In this document: piece by piece, positions 6,887 through 11,598 of the stretch | Numbering within the stretch: position 1 is the stretch's first letter | Layout of the letters: every line of letters begins with the position of its first letter | Assembly (NCBI GenBank): GCA_027117675.1 | Contig: JAJAYM010000081.1 | Coordinates: forward strand, 1 to 11,598 | Length of the DNA: 11,598 bases | Source of the DNA: Actinomycetes bacterium | GTDB lineage: Bacteria > Actinomycetota > Actinomycetes > JAHEKZ01 | Reading direction: 5' to 3' | Position numbers and translations under genes: made by a program | The notes under the pieces: generated by a model | The model's database searches: none | Seen by the model: only the letters and a program-made list of their open reading frames with translations | Told to the model about the DNA's origin: nothing

Positions 6887-8116
6887 ATGCGCGTGGTGGT
6901 GGTTGGGGCGGGGTTTGCCGGGTTGATGGCGGCGTGGCGCGTCCGTCAGGCCGGTCATGAGGTTGTTGTTCTCGAGGCGCGCGAGCGAGTTGGCGGCCGC
7001 GTCTGGTCAGAAGAGCTGGTGGCCGGCGATCCGCGGACGCTGATCGAGCGTGGCGCGGAGTTCGTCCTGGACGGCTACGACGTCATGCGTTCAGTCATGG
7101 ACGAGTTCGGATTGTCGCTGGCTCCGATGGGTATGTCGTACTACGTCCGCGAGCCGCGTGGGGTCAACGCCACCCACAAGGCCGTCGCTGTCGCTGCTGA
7201 GGTTGTCGCAGAGGCCGCGTCGCGTGCTGCCGTTGGGAGGTCCTTGGCGTCCGTCCTTGACGAGGCTGCAGCGCAAGTCGACGCGGAGGCACTCGAAGCA
7301 CTCCGCTCGCGCATTGAGGTGACCAATGCCTGTCCGGTAGAACGGCTGGGAGCGGCAGCTGCCGCCGATGTGACGATTGCGTTCGAGCCGAAGCCGTCGT
7401 TCCGGGTAGCCGGTGGTAACCAGCGGGTGGCGGTGGAGCTCGCCGCTAGGCTGGGTGACGCGGTTCACTTCGGCGAGATCGTCGATGGCATCGAGTGGAG
7501 TGAAACGGAGGCCCGGATCCGCACCCGAACCGGCGACGTCGACGCAGAGGCAGTAGTACTCGCGACCCCGATGGCGGTCACCCGAGAGATGGCGTTCGAC
7601 CCACCGCTTCCGTTGTGGAAGGCGGACGCTTGGACGCGCGCCGGCGTCGGCCAGGCAGCCAAGCTGCACGTGCCGTTCGCTGCTGGTGCGGCAGTCGTTC
7701 CCTGGTCGGCGGTGCAGAGCGTGGCTGACCGGTACTGGACGTGGACAGCCACCGATGCGACCGGCGCCGTTCAACCGATGGTGCATTGCTTCGCTGGATC
7801 GGGCCGAGCCCTCGACCGCCTGCAGGTCGAAGCCGGCCCGGAGGCGTGGGCCGCGCGGGTGTCATCGCTGCGGGCAGACCTGCCGCTGGACGTCGAGCAA
7901 GCACTGGTGACGACGTGGGCGGATGAGCCGTTCTCGCGTGAGGCGTACACGGCGATCACCACCGATTGGCGGCCCGAGGACGACGAGGCGCTGCAGCGAT
8001 CGCTCGGTGTGCTGCACTTCGCCGGCGAGCACACAGCTGGTGACTGGGCCGGACTGATGGAGGGCGCACTGCGTTCGGGCGTGCGAGCGGCCGACGAGGT
8101 GGCTGGTCCGATTTAG
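6887..8116 (+). CDS. Flavin monoamine oxidase family protein
   Basis: This 409-aa FAD-dependent oxidoreductase belongs to the amine oxidase family, which oxidises primary or secondary amines to imines with transfer of electrons to oxygen. Seen in order: the N-terminal Rossmann motif VVVGAGFAGL (4-13), the ribose-binding acidic residue E30 followed by ARERVGGRVW, GAEFVLDG (57-64), a lysine in AAKLHV (K259) in the place of the conserved catalytic-site lysine, and the C-terminal FAD motif FAGEHTAGDWAGLMEGAL (378-395). No cysteine is placed for covalent FAD attachment, so FAD is probably non-covalent. It is somewhat short for the family (usually about 450 aa). The ATG at 6887 is chosen because GGGGGAA (6874-6880) stands upstream as a ribosome binding site; an ATG at 6872 would add five residues. 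No signal peptide. The substrate is not evident; the divergent amidase could supply amines. Confidence 0.9.
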   Translation: MRVVVVGAGFAGLMAAWRVRQAGHEVVVLEARERVGGRVWSEELVAGDPRTLIERGAEFVLDGYDVMRSVMDEFGLSLAPMGMSYYVREPRGVNATHKAVAVAAEVVAEAASRAAVGRSLASVLDEAAAQVDAEALEALRSRIEVTNACPVERLGAAAAADVTIAFEPKPSFRVAGGNQRVAVELAARLGDAVHFGEIVDGIEWSETEARIRTRTGDVDAEAVVLATPMAVTREMAFDPPLPLWKADAWTRAGVGQAAKLHVPFAAGAAVVPWSAVQSVADRYWTWTATDATGAVQPMVHCFAGSGRALDRLQVEAGPEAWAARVSSLRADLPLDVEQALVTTWADEPFSREAYTAITTDWRPEDDEALQRSLGVLHFAGEHTAGDWAGLMEGALRSGVRAADEVAGPI

Positions 8117-8145
8117 TGCGGAGGGCCCGGTGGCGCCGATTCCTC

Positions 8146-8154
8146 TGTTAGCGT
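8146..8154 (+). promoter_or_regulatory. Extended -10 promoter (TGTTAGCGT) of the secreted propeller gene
   Basis: TGTTAGCGT matches the extended -10 form TGNTANNNT and would start transcription near 8161. The leader would be about 29 bases and contains AGGAG at 8181-8185, four bases before the ATG at 8190. This argues against the longer in-frame GTG start at 8130, which lies before the promoter. No clear -35 box was found, as is common with extended -10 sites. Confidence 0.45.
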
Positions 8155-8189
8155 TTGTTGAGGAACTGTTGGCAGGGGATAGGAGCGGC

Positions 8190-9575
8190 ATGGGAACAAA
8201 GACCGAGATGGCAGGGCTTCTGGCTCGTCTCGCCGAACCCCGCGTCAAGGCGATCATCGTCTTGGTTGGCGTGGCCGCCCTACTTCCGATGTCCGGCGTG
8301 AGCGCAGCCATTCCCACGCGGGATTGGTCGCCAGAAGAGCAAGTGACCGCTTACGGCGATGACAACTCCAATCAGGTGCGCCCGGAATACCTGGTCGGCA
8401 GCGCCGCGGACGGAACGACAGTCGCGATCTGGGAACACAAACGAGACACCGACAAGCTCATTGAGATGTCCCGTCGTGCCCCTGGGGGCAGTTGGTCTGC
8501 GCCCGCTGTCGTGGCCCGGGTGTCACGCAGCGCCTGGTTGGGCGAGATGGTGGTGGATGCAGCTGGTGACGCGACCTTCAGCATGCAACGCGTGCGGGTA
8601 GCGCCGGACACCTATCGGGCTTTTGTGCAGACGGTGTCTGCAAATGGGGACATCGGCCGGCGCCACCTCAGCCCGGGAATCAACCTGGTCGGTAACGGCC
8701 GCGGCGACGTCATGTCAATCGTCAGGAGCGAAGACGCCCCGCGCTACATCTACCGGCCAGCAGGTGGTCGCTGGACCGAGCCGGCGCCGGGACCGATGCC
8801 CAGTGGACTGGTACTGCTGGGAACACCAGAACTCTCCATGGATGCGGAGGGGAGGGTGCAGTGGATCGCTGACTACTACGCGCCACCAGCAACGAATCGG
8901 AAGGACCAGATCGGGCTGGCGACCTGGAATCCCTCCACCAAGGCGTGGTCGAAGCTTGCGTTTGTCGCGAGCACTGGCCCCGGCTTGGAGAACCTCTTCG
9001 CCGCGGGGAACAACGACGGTGATCTTGTGGTCGGCTGGACTGAGGTCTACGACGACCAAGAGGGATATGTTGACGAGGCCGTGAAGTCGACCTTCATCCC
9101 TCGTGGCGCGCAGACCCCTCGGCCGATCAAGACATGGGCGCATCAGGACGACTGCTACCAGCGCGCCCAGATGATCGGCGTCGGCCTAGACGCAGACAGC
9201 AACGCCACGGTCGCCTGGACGCAGTGTGAAGAAGACGGCAGTCCGGTCGCGATCATCAACGCCGCCAAGCGCCCTGCAGCGGACGGGGCATGGGACGCGC
9301 CCGAGCTGGTGACCGAAGCAATGCGTTTCATTGGTGGGCAGTTCGAGGTGAACGGGCACGGGACCGCGATGCTGGTCTATCAGCAAGTGCCTGGCTTCAA
9401 CCTCATGACGAGTCGGCGATCGCCTTCAGGTGAGTTCGGCGTTCCCACGGTTCTGACGTCGCCCGATGTCAATTTGTCGAACCGGACCGTGATGGATCTA
9501 GCGCCTAACTCGGACGCGACCGTTCTCTATAGCTACTTCCGGAAGCACCCGGTGTACTCAAGGACGTTCGAGTAG
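8190..9575 (+). CDS. Secreted repeat protein, probable beta-propeller, unknown function
   Basis: The protein has 461 residues. The N-terminus is a signal peptide: a basic stretch to K20, a hydrophobic core AIIVLVGVAALLPMSGV (21-37) and a likely cleavage after SAA (38-40), with no lipobox cysteine, so export is by Sec and the protein is released or wall-associated. The rest is built from about eight repeats, each with a D/N-x-x-G-x-x-x-hydrophobic-x-W/Y core, for example GTTVAIW (75-81), DAAGDATFSM (123-132), DAEGRVQW (218-225), NNDGDLVVGW (274-283), DADSNATVAW (334-343), NGHGTAMLVY (388-397) and NSDATVLY (440-447). Several are followed by a G-x-W-x-x-P strand (GSWSAPAVV, GRWTEPAP, GAWDAPELV). 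This pattern is typical of beta-propeller blades in exported actinobacterial proteins. Only two cysteines (322, 346) occur, both in one blade, and could form a disulfide. No catalytic motif was recognised; sialidase Asp boxes are absent in strict form. Function unknown. Confidence 0.85.
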   Translation: MGTKTEMAGLLARLAEPRVKAIIVLVGVAALLPMSGVSAAIPTRDWSPEEQVTAYGDDNSNQVRPEYLVGSAADGTTVAIWEHKRDTDKLIEMSRRAPGGSWSAPAVVARVSRSAWLGEMVVDAAGDATFSMQRVRVAPDTYRAFVQTVSANGDIGRRHLSPGINLVGNGRGDVMSIVRSEDAPRYIYRPAGGRWTEPAPGPMPSGLVLLGTPELSMDAEGRVQWIADYYAPPATNRKDQIGLATWNPSTKAWSKLAFVASTGPGLENLFAAGNNDGDLVVGWTEVYDDQEGYVDEAVKSTFIPRGAQTPRPIKTWAHQDDCYQRAQMIGVGLDADSNATVAWTQCEEDGSPVAIINAAKRPAADGAWDAPELVTEAMRFIGGQFEVNGHGTAMLVYQQVPGFNLMTSRRSPSGEFGVPTVLTSPDVNLSNRTVMDLAPNSDATVLYSYFRKHPVYSRTFE

Positions 9576-9740
9576 TCGCCAACTTCTCGTCGAGGCTTCG
9601 GGCGATTTGATGCGTCGGTCGAGGTAAGGCCAAGGCGATGAAGTCGCGTCCGAAGGAGTGACGCTGGATATCGGCGACGTACCCGTCGACTGTCGCCCTG
9701 CCGCCGCTGCTCAGTCCGGCGCTGTCTGTCGCACTCGCAC
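9576..9740. other. Intergenic gap between convergent genes
   Basis: These 165 bases separate the ends of the propeller gene and the VOC gene. They hold one inverted repeat, GGCGAC (9673-9678) with GTCGCC (9692-9697) around a 13-base loop and no T-run, which is at best a weak terminator. A minus-strand frame stays open across the gap but has no usable start codon. No gene is supported here. Confidence 0.4.
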
Positions 9741-10118
9741 TCAGCCACCGTACGGCCGGGTGATGATCTCAAGGAGATGCCCGCTCGGTTCCTCCCAGTA
9801 GAGCCCGCGTCCGCCGTCGTTGGTGTTGAGCTCGCCGAGACGCTCCTGCCCAGGGTCGGCCCAGTAGGGCAGGCCGAGCTTACGAATGCGCCCGAAGATC
9901 TCATCGAACTCAGACTCGCCGACGAGGAACGCGTAATGCTGAGGATGGACGGCGTCCGCCACCTCGTAGAAGTCCAACGACACACCGTTGTTGGCATCGA
10001 CGACGAGAAAAGGTCCGTAGGACGTCGGTGCGGCGAGGCCGAGCAGGCTGCTGACGAAGGTGGCCGACTCGCGTTTGTCGCGGACCGACACGATGGTGTG
10101 GTTCAGTTGGACCGCCAT
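9741..10118 (-). CDS. VOC superfamily (glyoxalase/dioxygenase fold) protein
   Basis: This 125-aa protein has two beta-alpha-beta-beta-beta modules of the vicinal oxygen chelate fold. Metal-ligand positions are H7 (LNHTIVSV), H61 (PQHYAFLV) and E117 (LLEIITRPYG), with D49 in SLDFYE at the possible fourth position. The C-terminal GRGLYWEEPSGHLLEI is common in small glyoxalase/bleomycin-resistance-like proteins of bacteria whose substrates are unknown. It is much shorter than methylmalonyl-CoA epimerase and lacks that family's motifs, despite lying beside an acyl-CoA carboxylase gene. The ATG at 10116-10118 has AAGGGA six bases upstream (bases 10124-10129 read on the minus strand). The gap to the carboxylase stop is 25 bases, so both are likely on one transcript. 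Cytoplasmic; metal-dependent activity inferred from intact ligands. Confidence 0.88.
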   Translation of the reverse strand: MAVQLNHTIVSVRDKRESATFVSSLLGLAAPTSYGPFLVVDANNGVSLDFYEVADAVHPQHYAFLVGESEFDEIFGRIRKLGLPYWADPGQERLGELNTNDGGRGLYWEEPSGHLLEIITRPYGG

Positions 10119-10123
10119 CAGGA

Positions 10124-10129
10124 TCCCTT
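10124..10129 (-). promoter_or_regulatory. Ribosome binding site AAGGGA for the VOC gene
   Basis: On the minus strand AAGGGA stands five bases before the ATG at 10118, within the 25-base gap after the carboxylase stop. It supports independent initiation on a shared transcript. Confidence 0.5.
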
Positions 10130-10143
10130 CGCGACGAGGTGCG

Positions 10144-11598
10144 CTAGTCGGCGATCGTGCAGATCGTGGCGCCGGCAGCGAGGGTCTGCCCGATCTCGGC
10201 GGCCAACCCGGTGATCGTTCCGGCCTTGTGCGCGTTCAGTGGCTGTTCCATCTTCATCGCCTCCAGGACGACGACAAGTTCTCCTGCCGCTACCTGTTGG
10301 CCCTCTTCGACGGCGATCTTGACGATCGTCCCCTGCATGGGACTGGCCAGGTCAGCACCGGACGCGGCCACGCCACCACCGCGCTTGGCGGACCTGCGCG
10401 GGGCCGCCTTGCTGCTTTGCGTTGATGCGGCGCCACCAACGCCGAGACCCGCTGGCAGTGTCACCTCGAGCCGCTTGCCCCCGACCTCGACAGTGACCGT
10501 TTCGCGGTCGCCATGCTCGGGTGTATCCCCACCGCCGGTGAAAGGCTCGATCGTGTTGTCGAACTCGGTCTCGATCCAGCGGGTGTGAACGACGAACGGC
10601 TGCTGGGGATCGTCAGGGGCGAAATCCAGGTCATGCATGACGGCACGGTGGAACGGCAGCGCCGTTGCCATGCCGTCGACCTCGAACTCAGCAAGCGCGC
10701 GCCTGGAGCGCTCGACGGCCTGCTGCCGCGTGGCCCCGGTGACGATGACTTTGGCGAGCAGCGAGTCAAAGCTCTGGCCGATGACCGAACCTTGCTCGAC
10801 GCCAGCGTCAACGCGTACGCCTGGTCCAGACGGTGGCTTCCACACGGTGACTGGACCTGGGGCAGGCAGGAAGCCGCGTCCAGGGTCTTCGCCGTTGATC
10901 CGGAACTCGAACGAGTGACCGCGAACCTCAGGGTCGTCGTACCCAAGCTCTTCGCCGTCGGCGATCCGGAACATCTCGCGAACCAGGTCGATACCGGTGA
11001 CCTCCTCGGTGACCGGATGCTCGACCTGCAGGCGGGTGTTGACCTCAAGGAATGAGATGGTGCCGTCTTGGCCGACGAGGAACTCACACGTCCCCGCACC
11101 GACGTAGCCGGCCTTACCCAAGATGGCCTTCGATGCTCGGTAGAGCTGAGCGTTCTGCTCTGGGGAAAGGAACGGCGCTGGAGCCTCCTCGACCAACTTC
11201 TGGTGGCGACGCTGCAACGAGCAGTCGCGGGTGGACACGACAACGACGTTGCCGTGCTGGTCGGCCAGGCACTGGGTCTCGACGTGCCTGGGTCGGTCGA
11301 GATAGCGCTCCACGAAGCACTCACCGCGACCGAATGCGGTGACCGCTTCGCGCACCGCCGAGTCGAAGAGCTCAGGAATCTCCTCAAGTGTCGTGGCTAC
11401 TTTGAGTCCTCGCCCACCGCCACCGAAGGCGGCCTTGATCGCGATGGGCAGGCCGTGCTCCTTGGCGAAGGCCACGACCTCGTCGGCACCGGCGACCGGA
11501 TCCGCGGTGCCGGCGACCTGGGGGGCATCGCCCGAATGAGCGAAGTGCCGCGCCTGCACCTTGTCTCCGAGTGCCCGGCTAGCGGCGGGCGGAGGTCC
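10144..11598 (-). CDS. Acyl-CoA (acetyl/propionyl-CoA) carboxylase alpha subunit, biotin carboxylase-BCCP fusion, 5' end beyond the window
   Basis: The frame is open to the last base of the window and 484 residues are visible. About the first 110 are missing, judging from the usual length near 590 and from the first visible residues, GPPPAASRALGDKVQAR, which in the family follow the N-terminal biotin carboxylase domain. The alpha chain carboxylates biotin with ATP and bicarbonate; a separate beta chain passes the carboxyl to acetyl- or propionyl-CoA. Visible are the ATP-grasp glycine loop IAIKAAFGGGGRGLKVA (52-68), the RDCSLQRRHQKLVEEAP stretch (124-140), the catalytic FLEVNTRLQVEHPVTEE (183-199), the biotin carboxylase C-terminal domain, an Ala/Lys/Gly-rich linker (about 385-412) and a carrier domain with EAMKM, whose K449 (codon 10252-10254) is the biotin site. 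A GTG at 11559 lies inside the domain and is not the real start. This fused layout is typical of Actinobacteria. Acyl-CoA specificity depends on the beta subunit, which is not seen. Confidence 0.95.
   Translation of the reverse strand, partial: GPPPAASRALGDKVQARHFAHSGDAPQVAGTADPVAGADEVVAFAKEHGLPIAIKAAFGGGGRGLKVATTLEEIPELFDSAVREAVTAFGRGECFVERYLDRPRHVETQCLADQHGNVVVVSTRDCSLQRRHQKLVEEAPAPFLSPEQNAQLYRASKAILGKAGYVGAGTCEFLVGQDGTISFLEVNTRLQVEHPVTEEVTGIDLVREMFRIADGEELGYDDPEVRGHSFEFRINGEDPGRGFLPAPGPVTVWKPPSGPGVRVDAGVEQGSVIGQSFDSLLAKVIVTGATRQQAVERSRRALAEFEVDGMATALPFHRAVMHDLDFAPDDPQQPFVVHTRWIETEFDNTIEPFTGGGDTPEHGDRETVTVEVGGKRLEVTLPAGLGVGGAASTQSSKAAPRRSAKRGGGVAASGADLASPMQGTIVKIAVEEGQQVAAGELVVVLEAMKMEQPLNAHKAGTITGLAAEIGQTLAAGATICTIAD

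Noticed and set aside
8130..8189. Longer start (GTG 8130) of the propeller protein
   Set aside because: It lies before the extended -10 box, has no ribosome binding site and would bury the signal peptide 20 residues further in. ATG 8190 has AGGAG at the right distance.
9576..9740. Open minus-strand frame containing YVADIQRHSFGRDFIA, a possible gene remnant
   Set aside because: It looks somewhat protein-like, but there is no start codon with a ribosome binding site and I recognise no family, so a pseudogene cannot be supported.
9533..9997. 154-codon minus-strand reading frame over the gap and the VOC gene
   Set aside because: It overlaps the VOC gene in another frame, reads as Arg/Ser/Thr-rich low-complexity sequence typical of a shadow frame in GC-rich DNA, and runs into the 3' end of the propeller gene.
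9741..10118. Methylmalonyl-CoA epimerase assignment for the VOC gene
   Set aside because: The context (carboxylase alpha next door, mutase at the other end) is tempting. However, at 125 aa the protein is short, and the conserved epimerase motifs around its metal ligands are absent; the ends resemble generic small glyoxalase-like proteins.
1..11598. Mobile element, CRISPR array, tRNA/rRNA or defence system
   Set aside because: No transposase or integrase motifs, no regularly spaced repeats, no tRNA-like cloverleaf and no defence-family domains were seen. Most of the window is occupied by intact metabolic genes of uniform composition.

Overview
The window is GC-rich and densely coded, with GTG as well as ATG starts, AGGAG-type ribosome binding sites and TANNNT -10 boxes without clear -35 boxes. 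Gene content is actinobacterial: an acyl-CoA carboxylase alpha chain with biotin carboxylase and biotin carrier domains fused, a mycobacterial LpdA-type flavoprotein, and an AmiA/AmiB-type M20D amidohydrolase. A member of the Actinomycetota is very likely. A Nocardioidaceae-like organism would fit, but the genus cannot be fixed from this sequence. The layout reads as ordinary chromosome. I saw no tRNA, rRNA, CRISPR array, insertion sequence or phage gene.

Left part (1-2928, + strand): a stand-alone large subunit of a B12-dependent acyl-CoA mutase (methylmalonyl-CoA mutase type, without the B12-binding domain) is translationally coupled through a TGATG overlap to an M20D amidohydrolase. Middle-left (2970-5343): two minus-strand genes, an uncharacterised 145-aa protein and a gamma-glutamylcyclotransferase-fold protein, lie back to back with a plus-strand LpdA-like NAD(P)H-quinone dehydrogenase. 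From memory, the order amidohydrolase / GGCT-like gene on the opposite strand / lpdA matches M. tuberculosis Rv3305c-Rv3304-Rv3303c, so this is probably an old conserved neighbourhood. This LpdA has lost both cysteines of the disulfide-reductase active site.

Middle-right (5358-9575): an amidase-signature hydrolase (minus) is divergent from a flavin amine oxidase (plus). They are followed by a secreted protein of unknown function with about eight beta-propeller-like repeats behind a signal peptide. Right part (9741-11598, minus): the acyl-CoA carboxylase alpha subunit, cut by the window edge, is followed 25 bases later by a small VOC-fold protein.

Metabolically, the two ends (acyl-/propionyl-CoA carboxylase alpha and methylmalonyl-CoA mutase large subunit) could serve the same propionyl-CoA to succinyl-CoA route. 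They are in separate transcription units, and the carboxylase beta chain, the epimerase and the mutase small subunit are not in the window. I found no convincing new multi-gene system. The points most worth a second look are the cysteine-less LpdA, the mutase-amidohydrolase coupling, the inverted repeat joining the GGCT stop to the next start codon, the unknown propeller protein and the unknown 145-aa protein.
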